Source: Candidatus Falkowiibacteriota bacterium
GTDB taxonomy: Bacteria > Patescibacteriota > Patescibacteriia > Patescibacteriales > UBA12465
Assembly: GCA_003554785.1 (NCBI GenBank)
Contig: PWHG01000069.1
Coordinates: 1 to 48,167, forward strand
Reading direction: 5' to 3'
Length of the DNA stretch: 48,167 nt
The notes beneath the pieces are model-generated. The model was not told where the DNA came from and made no database searches. It saw nothing but the letters and a program-made list of their open reading frames with translations. The translations under genes were made by a program, and so were the position numbers. Each line of letters starts with the position of its first letter. Positions within the stretch are counted from its first letter, which is position 1. This document shows, piece after piece, positions 1-7,902 of this stretch.

Positions 1-1
1 A

Positions 2-130
2 ACAATAGATTGGTTAATATGGTATAATACTAAAAGATATCACTGGAGTTTAAATCTAATGTCTCCTGTGGATTATTTAATAAATAATGGATGCTTTTCC
101 AAAATGTGCTGGACTAATACAAACTCTTGA
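2..130 (+). CDS. Transposase (integrase-core type), C-terminal fragment cut by the window edge
   Basis: An open frame enters from the left edge and ends at TGA 128-130, giving 42 visible residues. They include WYNTKRYHWSLNLMSP and FSKMCWTNT. This matches the C-terminal end of DDE integrase-core (rve) transposases of the IS481/IS3 type, where a W-N-T-x-R-x-H-x-S-L block precedes a P-x-x-Y-L segment. The DDE residues lie outside the window, so activity cannot be judged. The stop codon overlaps the -35 box of the 16S promoter (TTGACA 127-132), so element and rRNA gene are directly abutted. Family assignment within IS481/IS3 is uncertain. Confidence 0.72.
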   Translation, partial: TIDWLIWYNTKRYHWSLNLMSPVDYLINNGCFSKMCWTNTNS

Positions 131-155
131 CAAGTTTTTTAAGTTTGTTTATAAT
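127..155 (+). promoter_or_regulatory. Sigma-70 promoter of the 16S rRNA gene
   Basis: TTGACA at 127-132 and TATAAT at 150-155 are separated by exactly 17 bases, a perfect consensus. Transcription should start near 162, giving a leader of about 225 nt before the mature 16S end. The -35 box lies over the stop codon of the upstream transposase fragment. Confidence 0.9.
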
Positions 156-247
156 TGCTTACAAGAATAATAAAATAAAATAAAGTTAATAAAACAAGAT
201 ATTTTTTATATCTCTGTTTTTTTCTAACTTAGTTAATTTATTTTATT

Positions 248-259
248 TGTCCTTTAAAA
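248..259 (+). promoter_or_regulatory. Possible boxA-like antitermination site in the rRNA leader
   Basis: TGTCCTTTAAAA resembles the boxA element (consensus near TGCTCTTTA) seen in bacterial rRNA leaders, and it lies between the promoter and the processing stem, where boxA is expected. The match is only partial. Confidence 0.35.
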
Positions 260-273
260 ACTGAATACTTGGT

Positions 274-307
274 GAAAATAATTTTGATGCTAATTGGCAT
301 CAATTCG
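274..307 (+). other. 5' strand of the pre-16S processing stem
   Basis: Positions 290-307 (CTAATTGGCATCAATTCG) are the exact reverse complement of 3451-3468 downstream of the gene. After a short mismatched stretch, pairing resumes between 274-280 (GAAAATA) and 3477-3483 (TATTTTC). This brackets the whole 16S gene including both insertions, as RNase III processing stems do. Small hairpins between this stem and the mature end (for example 325-340) complete the leader. Confidence 0.85.
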
Positions 308-392
308 GATAAACAAATTTTTATTCCGTTTTAATAAACGGATCTATATAAGCGAAAGCTTTATCAAGAGTACTTGATTAAAACTTTTAAAA

Positions 393-432
<40 letters not shown>

Positions 433-1141
433 TCTAAGGCATGCAAGTCGAATGCTGATAGCAATATCGGCATGGCAAACGGGAGAGTAACACATTGGTA
501 ACCTACCCCAAAGTCGAGAATAATCCACCGAAAGGTGGGGTAATACTCGATAGTATAATTAAACATATGTTTAATTATTAAAGTTCCGGCGCTTTGGGAG
601 GGGCCTATGTCCTATCAGCTTGTTGGTGAGGTAAAAGCTCACCAAGGCAATGACGGGTAGCGGGTGTAAGAGCATGACCCGCCTCACTGGGACTGAGACA
701 CTGCCCAGACTCCTACGGGAGGCTGCAGTCAAGAATCTTCCTCAATGGACGAAAGTCTGAAGGAGCGACGCCGCGTGTATGAAGAAGCCCTTCGGGGTGT
801 AAAATACTTTTATCAGGGAAGAATCCATGACGGTACCTGATGAATAAGGGGCTGCTAACCTCGTGCCAGCAGCAGCGGTAATACGAGGGCCCCAAGCGTT
901 ATCCGGATTTATTGGGCGTAAAGCGTCCGTAGGTGGTTTATCACATCTCCTGTTAAATCCCAAGGCTCAACCTTGGGGCTGAGGGAGAGATGGATAATCT
1001 AGAGACCGGAAGAGGCAAACGGAATTGCTGGTGTAGGGGTTAAATCCATTAATATCAGCAGGAACACCAAATGCGAAGGCAGTTTGCTAGGACGGATCTG
1101 ACACTAAGGGACGAAAGCGTGGGGAGCGAATAGGATTAGAT

Positions 1142-2168
1142 AAATCCTAACTGTAGTCATTAATTTGACAAGCAGTAAACGGTGTCCCTCTTAACGGCGA
1201 CGTTAAGAGTGCATTCAGCTATATCGGGGAAAATCCTAATATTTTTTTGGTTCACTACAACCATATTTAGGGCAATCCCGAGGGAAGTTCATCAATTTAT
1301 TGATATGAACCCCGTAGAGACTATGAAGTTGATTAAAAATAGAGGGTGCTAATGATATAAACTATATGAATCAATATCAAAAAGTACCTTTGTTAGACCA
1401 AACTAAAGAGATAATCTTAGGATCTCTCTTGGGCGATGGTTCACTAAAAATCCATAAACCTTATAAAAATGCGAGATTTTCTTTTCGACATTCTAGCTTA
1501 CAGAAAAAATATTTTTTCTGGAAACTAAGTAAGTTAAAAGAAATATCGAGAGATAAGAATTATTGGATTCAAAAAAATGATTTAGGCTTTTCTAAAAAAC
1601 CTAAATTACGGTATCAAAGCAAAGCGCTTGAAACTTTAACTGATATATATAATTTTACTCATAAAAAAGGAAAATTTAAAATCAGTCGTCGTTGGTTAAA
1701 TTATATGACTCCACTGTCACTAGCCATTTGGTGGCTAGATGATGGATCAATAATTTCCAATGGACGAAAAGGAGTTTTCTGTACTGATGGCTTTGATAAA
1801 GAATCAATTAAAATTTTAGCTAGATATTTGCAGATTAATTGGCAAATTGAAACTAAGATTTCACCAGTCTATCTTAACTATAAAAATGAAAAACGAGAGT
1901 ATTGGCGATTATGGATAAGATCGACTGAACAATTAAAAAATTTTTTACAAATTATTCTGCCCTCTATTGAGGTGGAAGAAATGTTACCAAAAGTGATATT
2001 ACTTTATCACGACAATCATCTTCAACAACGCTGGATTTCTGAAATAGCAAAAAACACTAAATTTTCTGAAGAAACTATTAATAAATACGTAGTTTTAAAG
2101 AAAAAAAAGTGGAAGCAATTTTAGAAAATGATATAGTCCAACCTTTATAGTAATATAAAGAAGCATTG
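1142..2168 (+). mobile_element. Group I intron in 16S rRNA (after E. coli U793), with homing endonuclease ORF
   Basis: The 5' exon ends in U (GGATTAGAT, 1141), the intron ends in G (2168) and the 3' exon resumes ACCCTAGTAGTCC, as group I splicing requires. Core helices are visible. P2 is 1188-1196 with 1201-1209. P4 is 1224-1228 (TCGGG) with 1277-1281 (CCCGA). P5 is an extended hairpin between them, and P6 is 1288-1311 (GTTCAT...ATGAAC). P7 is 1319-1324 (GACTAT) with 2133-2138 (ATAGTC), and P9 is 2143-2148 with 2155-2160. The endonuclease frame lies between the P7 strands, hence in the P3-P8 region. P1 was not resolved: intron 1143-1149 pairs perfectly with exon 1131-1137 around the splice site, and I found no conventional internal guide pairing. 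Confidence 0.9.
1366..2124 (+). CDS. LAGLIDADG homing endonuclease encoded in the 16S group I intron
   Basis: The 252-residue protein has two LAGLIDADG-type helices: ILGSLLGDGSL near residues 17-27 and SLAIWWLDDGSI near 117-128. Both keep the acidic residue at the helix end that binds the catalytic metal. Spacing and the WWLDDG form fit the LAGLIDADG_2 family (PF03161), monomeric enzymes with two motifs in one chain. The frame is intact and ends a few bases before the 3' strand of P7. The expected role is cleavage of intronless 16S genes at the insertion site, which spreads the intron by homing; some members also help splicing as maturases. The region is AT-rich like the rest of the window, so it does not look recently acquired. 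Confidence 0.92.
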   Translation: MNQYQKVPLLDQTKEIILGSLLGDGSLKIHKPYKNARFSFRHSSLQKKYFFWKLSKLKEISRDKNYWIQKNDLGFSKKPKLRYQSKALETLTDIYNFTHKKGKFKISRRWLNYMTPLSLAIWWLDDGSIISNGRKGVFCTDGFDKESIKILARYLQINWQIETKISPVYLNYKNEKREYWRLWIRSTEQLKNFLQIILPSIEVEEMLPKVILLYHDNHLQQRWISEIAKNTKFSEETINKYVVLKKKKWKQF

Positions 2169-2766
2169 ACCCTAGTAGTCCACGCCGTAAACGATGGATA
2201 CTAAGCATTGGCAGTATCGACCCTGCCAGTGTTGTTAATTTAAGGTAACCCGTTAAGTATCCCGCCTGGGGAGTACGAGCGCAAGCTTAAAACTCAAAGG
2301 AATAGACGGGGACCCGCACAAGCGGTGGAACATGTGGTTTAATTCGACGATAAGCGAAGAACCTCACCAAGGTTTGACATCTAGCTGCAAGGCCTGGAAA
2401 CAGGTCCGCCTTCGAGGGTGCTAGACAGATGCTGCATGGTTGCCGTCAGCTCGTGTTGTGAAATGTACCGTTTAGTCGGGTAACGAGCGCAACCCTTTTC
2501 TTATGTTTTACATGTCATAAGAGACTGCCCGTTTTAAATGGGAGGAAGGTGGGATGACGTCAAATCAGCATGGTTCTTACACCTTGGGCAACACACGTGT
2601 TACAATGGGAAATACAAAGGGACGCCAAACCGCAAGGTGGAGCAAATCCCTAAAAATTTCTCTCAGTTCGGATTGAGGTCTGCAACTCGACCTCATGAAG
2701 CTGGAATCGCTAGTAATCGTGGATCAGCTATGCCACGGTGAATACGTTCTCGGGTCTTGTACTCAC

Positions 2767-3253
2767 AATATCTGCGCCGGGCAGATTAATTTTCCAAACG
2801 GTTAAAATCCGTTCCTCCTTTTTGTCTATTAAGGAGCGTAGTTAAGAGATAGTTAATTTTCGCGAGGAAATTAGCGGAGGATCTCAAGACAAATAGTAGC
2901 CTAAAGATATAAAACGAAGAATCGACCTTTGATTGGGTGGTGAGCCTAGGGAAGATTCAATAAAAATTCGTTTTAGGATGCTAGGAAAGGAAAACTAATT
3001 TACCCCGGGAGATCTAATATTAGTGGCTTCATTAATATATTTATTAATGATATAATTAAACTAACGCTATATTAGAAGTCAGCTGATTCATAGTACTTTA
3101 ATTTATAATTAAAGGAAGGAATCACTTTAATGTATATAGTCTGGTTTAACTAAATTATATCAGTTAAAACAGAAAATGCATTAGAGCTCGCTCAGTGCGG
3201 GAAATCCGCTCGCTGAGTGGGAACATCAATTCTTAAGTTTATAAGAAGATAAT
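2767..3253 (+). other. 487-nt non-coding insertion in 16S rRNA between E. coli 1399 and 1400 (probable intron, class unresolved)
   Basis: Exon sequence stops at CTTGTACTCAC (2766) and resumes at CGCCCGTCATG (3254), the junction of the decoding-site strands. No long frame is present. Strong local helices include 2770-2786 (ATCTGC...GCAGAT), a long domain about 2893-2980 (AAAACGAA...TTCGTTTT enclosing GAATC...GATTC), CATTAATA...TATTAATG, CTTTAATT...AATTAAAG inside TGATTC...GAATCA, and a G+C-rich hairpin about 3183-3220. ATATAGTC near 3136 resembles a group I S element, but I found no matching R strand, the 5' exon does not end in U and the insert does not end in G. Group II hallmarks (GUGYG start, domain V) are not convincing either. 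It must be removed for a working decoding centre, so splicing is inferred. Confidence 0.75.
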
Positions 3254-3450
3254 CGCCCGTCATGTCAAGGGAGTCGGTAGTGCCCGAAAGCTCGCTTTAT
3301 GCGGGAATAAGGTAAGACCGATGACAGGGACAAAGTCGTAACAAGGCATCCGTAGCGGAAGCTGTGGATGAATCACCTCCTTTCTAGGGAGATCGTGGTT
3401 ATTACCACTGGTGAGACCACACGGTCGACATTATGCTAGTCATAATGTAA

Positions 3451-3483
3451 CGAATTGATGCCAATTAGACTTAAAATATTTTC
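3451..3483 (+). other. 3' strand of the pre-16S processing stem
   Basis: CGAATTGATGCCAATTAG (3451-3468) is the perfect 18-nt complement of 290-307, and TATTTTC (3477-3483) extends the pairing with 274-280. It lies about 68 nt after the mature 3' end. Small hairpins lie between, for example ACATTATG...CATAATGT near 3428-3448. Confidence 0.85.
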
Positions 3484-3491
3484 ACTATATT

Positions 3492-3522
3492 AAAAAAATC
3501 ACCTTTATTTAGGTGATTTTTT
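3492..3522. terminator. Bidirectional intrinsic terminator between 16S rRNA and trpS
   Basis: AAAAAATCACCT (3493-3504) pairs with AGGTGATTTTTT (3511-3522) across a six-base loop. A T-run follows the stem on the plus strand and A-runs mirror it on the minus strand, so it can end both the 16S transcript and the convergent trpS transcript. Confidence 0.88.
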
Positions 3523-3543
3523 GTATTTAAAATATATTTTTAT

Positions 3544-4533
3544 TTATTTTACTCCAATTACTCGCTTAACTTCCTCTAATTTTTTCTCAGCTATTGCTTT
3601 AGCTTTTTCTTTACCTTTCTCCAATATCTCTTCAGCTTGACTATCACTAATTTGACTATATTTATCTTGAAACTTTTCCAGAAACTTAATTACTATGTCA
3701 GCTAAATCATTTTTAAAGTCTCCATAGCCAACGTCCTTATAGTCTTTCTCTAATCGTTTAATCTCTCTGTTTCCTAAAAAAGCATAAATTGACAATAAAT
3801 TTGAAATCGCTGGCTTTTCATCAGGTAAATAGTATATACCACTACCAGAATCTGATACTGCTTTTTTAATTTTTTTCCTAGCTACATCTGGAGCGTCAAG
3901 TAATGCAATATAGCTATTTTTATTGGCCTCACTTTTGCTCATTTTTTTATAAGGATCACTTAGGCTCATTACTCTAGCCCCTTCTTTTTTTACCATTACT
4001 TCCGGAACTTTAAAGGTTTGGCCAAATTGATGATTAAATCTTTTAGCAATATCTCTGGTTAATTCAACATGTTGTTTTTGATCTTCACCAACTGGAACTA
4101 TATCAGTATCATATAGCAAAATATCAGCTGCCATTAAAACTGGATAATTAAAAAGACCAACTGAAACTAATTCTTGTTTATCTCCAGCTTTATCCTTAAA
4201 TTGCGTCATTTTTTTTAAGTCAGACATATAACAACCCTTGCAATTAAATATCCAGGAAAGTTCAGTGTGCGCGGAAATATCTGATTGTTTAAATATAATT
4301 GATTTTTCCGGATCAATACCCATGGCTATATATAGTTTACAAATTTCTAAACTTCTTTTTTTAAGTAATTCTGGATCATGGTTTACAGTAATTGCGTGAT
4401 AGTCAACTATAGAAAAAATGCAATTGTTTTCATTTTGCAACTTAATCCATTGCTCAATGGCTCCAATATAGTGACCAATATGCAATTCTCCGCTTGGTTG
4501 AATTCCAGAAAAGATTATTTTTTTCTTATTCAT
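3544..4533 (-). CDS. trpS: Tryptophan-tRNA ligase
   Basis: The 329-residue class Ic synthetase charges tRNA-Trp with tryptophan using ATP. The N-terminal ATP-binding signature is GELHIGHYIGA (HIGH motif, near residues 16-26) and the second is KKMSKSEANKN (KMSKS, near 197-207). Length matches bacterial TrpRS (about 330). SVGLFNYPVLMAADILLYDTD is typical of the tryptophan pocket region. The gene is convergent with 16S rRNA and shares its terminator. On the minus strand TATAAT lies at 4550-4545, only about 12 bases before the ATG, so the mRNA probably has almost no leader; the -35 is weak. No Shine-Dalgarno sequence is seen. Confidence 0.97.
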   Translation of the reverse strand: MNKKKIIFSGIQPSGELHIGHYIGAIEQWIKLQNENNCIFSIVDYHAITVNHDPELLKKRSLEICKLYIAMGIDPEKSIIFKQSDISAHTELSWIFNCKGCYMSDLKKMTQFKDKAGDKQELVSVGLFNYPVLMAADILLYDTDIVPVGEDQKQHVELTRDIAKRFNHQFGQTFKVPEVMVKKEGARVMSLSDPYKKMSKSEANKNSYIALLDAPDVARKKIKKAVSDSGSGIYYLPDEKPAISNLLSIYAFLGNREIKRLEKDYKDVGYGDFKNDLADIVIKFLEKFQDKYSQISDSQAEEILEKGKEKAKAIAEKKLEEVKRVIGVK

Positions 4534-4634
4534 AAAATTAAATTATTATATTATTATTTTACTCTATATTATTGTTTAAAGCAAAAAATAAGTTATTTTA
4601 TCTAATATTAGTTAAAAATTAATTTTTTTAACTT

Positions 4635-4663
4635 TTGACAAAAAAACTAAAATATCATAAAAT
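4635..4663 (+). promoter_or_regulatory. Promoter for the small ORF and tRNA-Pro
   Basis: TTGACA at 4635-4640, a 17-base spacer and TAAAAT at 4658-4663. The predicted start near 4670 lies about 23 bases before the small ORF. tRNA-Pro follows 12 bases after that ORF with no terminator between, so the two are probably one transcript. Confidence 0.75.
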
Positions 4664-4692
4664 AATAAAGATTATAATTTATTAATATATAT

Positions 4693-4839
4693 ATGGAAAA
4701 CTTTGAAGATCCGATTCAAAAAAATTTAAGAGAAAAATTAAAAGAGTCAGGTACAGAATTTAGTCAAGAAAATAAAAATCGTTTTTTAACTAAAGAAGAA
4801 ATTGAAGACAGAAAAAATAAAAACAAAAACGATAAATAA
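4693..4839 (+). CDS. Small hypothetical protein, 48 residues
   Basis: An intact 49-codon frame starts MENFEDPIQKNLREKLK and ends in a lysine-rich tail (EEIEDRKNKNKNDK). It lies directly behind a good promoter and just before tRNA-Pro, so it is plausibly expressed. The sequence is highly charged, has no cysteine, no membrane segment and no motif I recognise, and is probably helical. It has no Shine-Dalgarno sequence. I cannot name a function, and it may be lineage-specific. Confidence 0.55.
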   Translation: MENFEDPIQKNLREKLKESGTEFSQENKNRFLTKEEIEDRKNKNKNDK

Positions 4840-4851
4840 TAAAAATTAACC

Positions 4852-4922
4852 CGGGGTGTAGTATAAAGGTAGTACGCATGCATGGGGTGCATGTAGCCCG
4901 GGTTCAATTCCCGGCATCCCGA
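4852..4922 (+). tRNA. tRNA-Pro (anticodon GGG)
   Basis: The acceptor stem CGGGGTG (4852-4858) pairs with CATCCCG (4915-4921), with discriminator A at 4922. The D arm is GTAT...GTAC, the anticodon arm CATGC-ATGGGGT-GCATG, and the T arm CCGGG-TTCAATT-CCCGG. The loop ATGGGGT places GGG at 34-36, so proline CCC/CCU codons. C1-G72 is typical of tRNA-Pro. The 3' CCA is not encoded (GACTTTT follows). Confidence 0.93.
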
Positions 4923-4935
4923 CTTTTAATAATAA

Positions 4936-4964
4936 TTGTCAAAGTAATTAGAGTAAAAAATACT
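4936..4964 (+). promoter_or_regulatory. Probable promoter of the LCP-family gene
   Basis: TTGTCA at 4936-4941, a 17-base spacer and AATACT at 4959-4964 place the start near 4971, three bases before the ATG at 4974. This would give a leaderless message. The -10 box is only moderately good. Confidence 0.45.
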
Positions 4965-4973
4965 TTTTAATTT

Positions 4974-6437
4974 ATGATTGACTTTAAAAACAAAATGCAA
5001 GAAGAAAACGAAAATCTAGAAGATAATTTTAGTTTAAAAAAAAATAGAAAAAATAAAAAAATTAGATTTTTTATAATAATTAGCATAACTGCTATATTTA
5101 TTTTATTTGGAAAAATTATCATATCTAGCCCACAAACTAGTAAATGGCTTGAGGAAAACACTTTTTGGGGAAATATTAAACATTTAACTGAAAGTGCAGA
5201 CAGAAAACTAGTTGGTGAAGAAGAAGATCGTATCAATATTCTTCTTCTTGGTATTGGTGGTGATGGTCATGACGGCTCACAACTAGCTGATACAGTTATG
5301 TTAGCAAGCTTAAAACCATCAACTAAAGAAGCTGCTCTAATTTCTCTTCCAAGAGACTTAGTGGTCCCCAATCAATTTTCCAGTAATTGGCGAAAAATAA
5401 ATTCTATCAATGCCTTAGCAGAAGCCAATAATTCTGGTAGTGGTGGTGAGGTCAGCGCTAAAGTAGTTAGTAATATATTAGATACTCCAATTAGCTATTA
5501 TCTTAGATTAGATTTTTCTGGCTTTATAGATATAATTGACGAATTAGGAGGAATTGAAATTGATGTAGAAAGAACCTTAAGTGATCCACATTATCCAATA
5601 GAAGGAGAAGAAGATAATCCAGACTATTATGCCCGTTTTCAACACTTATATATTGAAGAAGGACTACAAAAAATGGATGGTAGCTTAGCTTTAAAATATG
5701 TTCGTAGTCGCCATGCTCCAGGAATTGAAGGCTCAGATTTTGCTCGCGGTAGAAGACAACAAAAAGTTTTAGAGGCCATTAGAAGAGAATTACTATCACT
5801 TGACATGCTACTTAAACCCGCTTCTTTAACTAGAGTTATATCTGAATTAGATAGTAATATCCATACCAATTTAAGTGTATGGGAGATGTATAGAGTTTGG
5901 GATAAATTTAAAGATACAGAAGAAAAAAATATTAGCAATCATGTATTTGATGATTCGCCTAATGGACTTTTAAGAGCTTCTCAAGGACACAACGGTGCTT
6001 TTATACTTATACCCAAAGATAATAATTTTCAAGAAATTCAAAAATATGTAAACACTGTTTTTAGCGAAGAAAAAATCACTGAAGAAGAAGAAGTAGTAGT
6101 AGAAGAAGAAGAGTCAGGGGAAACAGAAAAAGAAGTTTATTCTCAAGCTGAAATAGTTGTAATTAATGGAACTTGGATTTCTGGATTGGCTACCAACACT
6201 GCTGATAATTTAAGACAAGCTGGTTTTTCAATTTCAGATATTAACAATGCACCTAAAAGAGATTATGAAGAAAATATTATTTATGATTTAACCTATGGCA
6301 GAAACAATGAAGAACTAGAAAAACTTAAAGTTTTAACTAATGCATCACTAGCTTTTGACGCCCCCTCTTGGTTAGAAGAATACAAAAAAGAAAATATTGA
6401 CTTTATTGTTCTTTTGGGTGGTGATGATAATAATTAA
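4974..6437 (+). CDS. LytR-CpsA-Psr (LCP) family protein with C-terminal LytR_C domain
   Basis: This 487-residue membrane-anchored enzyme belongs to a family that transfers polyprenyl-phosphate-linked glycopolymers onto peptidoglycan or surface proteins. A basic cytoplasmic tail (about 1-31) precedes one transmembrane helix (about 32-50). The extracellular LCP domain follows (about 80-330), with DRINILLLGIGGDG, SLPRDLVV (the conserved phosphate-binding arginine), GGIEIDV and LKYVRSRHAPGIEGSDFARGR. A Glu/Val-rich linker leads to a LytR_C-like domain (AEIVVINGTWISGLA...). It is the first gene of a group with der and pth. Another ATG lies seven codons later; the first suits the promoter. The attached polymer is unknown. 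Confidence 0.9.
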   Translation: MIDFKNKMQEENENLEDNFSLKKNRKNKKIRFFIIISITAIFILFGKIIISSPQTSKWLEENTFWGNIKHLTESADRKLVGEEEDRINILLLGIGGDGHDGSQLADTVMLASLKPSTKEAALISLPRDLVVPNQFSSNWRKINSINALAEANNSGSGGEVSAKVVSNILDTPISYYLRLDFSGFIDIIDELGGIEIDVERTLSDPHYPIEGEEDNPDYYARFQHLYIEEGLQKMDGSLALKYVRSRHAPGIEGSDFARGRRQQKVLEAIRRELLSLDMLLKPASLTRVISELDSNIHTNLSVWEMYRVWDKFKDTEEKNISNHVFDDSPNGLLRASQGHNGAFILIPKDNNFQEIQKYVNTVFSEEKITEEEEVVVEEEESGETEKEVYSQAEIVVINGTWISGLATNTADNLRQAGFSISDINNAPKRDYEENIIYDLTYGRNNEELEKLKVLTNASLAFDAPSWLEEYKKENIDFIVLLGGDDNN

Positions 6438-6441
6438 TAAA

Positions 6442-7827
6442 ATGAAAGATGAAAATAAAAATTTACCTTTAGTAGTAATTTTTGGACGAACTAATGTAGG
6501 CAAATCTACATTATTTAATCGTTTAACTGAAGATAGTCAAGCTCTTGTATCTAATATTGAAGGCACTACTAGAGATTGTAACTTAGGTGATGTTTCTTGG
6601 AATCATCGCGATTTTACATTAGTCGATACTGCAGGATTGCTAACTGCTAATTTTCTTGAAAAAGATAAAACCAGCAAAGATAACAATATCAATACCCAAG
6701 CTCAAAAACAAGCTTTAAATTATCTGCGAAACGCACATGTGATTATTTTTTTAGTTGATACAAAAAGCGGAATTTTACCAGAAGATAGCGATTTAGCTAA
6801 AGCTATCAACAAAAGAAATGATATTAAAGGAAAAGTTATTTTAGTAGCCAATAAAGTTGATGGTAGCAGACAAAGAACAGAAACAGCTCAATTCAATCAA
6901 CTTGGAATTGGAGAACCAAATTTAATTTCAGCTCAAACAGGTTCAGGTTCTGGTGATTTATTAGATTTAATAACTAAAAAAATACCCAAACAAGAAAAAA
7001 AAGAAGAAACCAGTGATGAAGAAGTTAGAATAAGTATTCTTGGTAAACCTAATGTGGGTAAATCATCTCTTTTAAATGCTATATTGGGCTATGAAAGAGT
7101 GATAGTAAATGAAAAACCACACACCACCAGAGAACCACAAGACACTAAGATTGTTTATAAAGATCAAAATATTCGCTTAGTTGATACTGCGGGAATATCA
7201 CGACATGGTCACAAAGCAAAAGGTTTAGAAAAAACCGGTATTTCTAAATCTTTAAAAGCTCTTAATCGATCTGATATCGCTTTATTAGTTTTTGATATCT
7301 CTGATAATATTACTCACCAAGAAGCTAAAATAGTAGAAGAAATATTTAAAAGAAAAAAAAGTTTAATATTTATCGCTAATAAATGGGATAGAATTGAAGA
7401 TAGAGACAGAAAAAAATGGACACAATATATTCGAGTTAGCCTACCTTTTGCTTTTTGGGTCCCAATTATTTTTATATCCGCAAAAAACAAAGGTAAGATA
7501 AACCAAGTTTTAGATACTGCCCTGCCAGTTGCTCAAGCAAGAAAAACAAAAATTAGTGACACACAATTAAAAAAATTTTTATCTAGAGTGGTTAAAATTC
7601 ATCTACCTGCTAAAGCAAAAGGAACTAAAGCCCCTCATATTTTTTCTATAAAACAAAGTAAAAGTAATCCTCCAATTTTTATAGTTAGAATCGGTGCTAA
7701 AGACACCCTTCACTTTTCATATTTACGTTTTTTAGAAAACCGACTTCGCGAACAATTTGATTTTTTTGGTACTCCAATAAAATTAATTGTTGAAAATAAC
7801 AAGCAAGTGCACGGTAAAAAGTCCTAA
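6442..7827 (+). CDS. der: Ribosome biogenesis GTPase Der (EngA)
   Basis: The protein has 461 residues from the ATG at 6442, four bases after the LCP stop. Longer in-frame starts at 6397 and 6424 lie inside the LCP gene and would add a non-conserved hydrophobic tail. Two GTPase domains sit in tandem. The first has GRTNVGKST, DTAG and NKVD; the second has GKPNVGKSS, DTAG and NKWD. A C-terminal KH-like domain follows, ending FFGTPIKLIVENNK. Der assists maturation of the 50S subunit. Usual length is 435-490. It is probably co-transcribed with the upstream gene. Confidence 0.95.
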   Translation: MKDENKNLPLVVIFGRTNVGKSTLFNRLTEDSQALVSNIEGTTRDCNLGDVSWNHRDFTLVDTAGLLTANFLEKDKTSKDNNINTQAQKQALNYLRNAHVIIFLVDTKSGILPEDSDLAKAINKRNDIKGKVILVANKVDGSRQRTETAQFNQLGIGEPNLISAQTGSGSGDLLDLITKKIPKQEKKEETSDEEVRISILGKPNVGKSSLLNAILGYERVIVNEKPHTTREPQDTKIVYKDQNIRLVDTAGISRHGHKAKGLEKTGISKSLKALNRSDIALLVFDISDNITHQEAKIVEEIFKRKKSLIFIANKWDRIEDRDRKKWTQYIRVSLPFAFWVPIIFISAKNKGKINQVLDTALPVAQARKTKISDTQLKKFLSRVVKIHLPAKAKGTKAPHIFSIKQSKSNPPIFIVRIGAKDTLHFSYLRFLENRLREQFDFFGTPIKLIVENNKQVHGKKS

Positions 7828-7902
7828 TTTTATTTAATAAAAATATATAATCTTTTTAAATTAAATTTATTTAAAAAAAGCTATAATATAAATAATTAAA
7901 AT

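Noticed and set aside
3183-3220. Group II intron domain V in the second 16S insertion
   Set aside because: A hairpin with a 3'-side bulge and a GAAA-like loop is present, but the lower helix is too long, the AGC triad is unpaired, and the 5' end has no GUGYG.
6397-7827. Longer der frame from 6397
   Set aside because: It would overlap the LCP gene by 41 bases and add a hydrophobic tail not found in Der; the ATG at 6442 fits.
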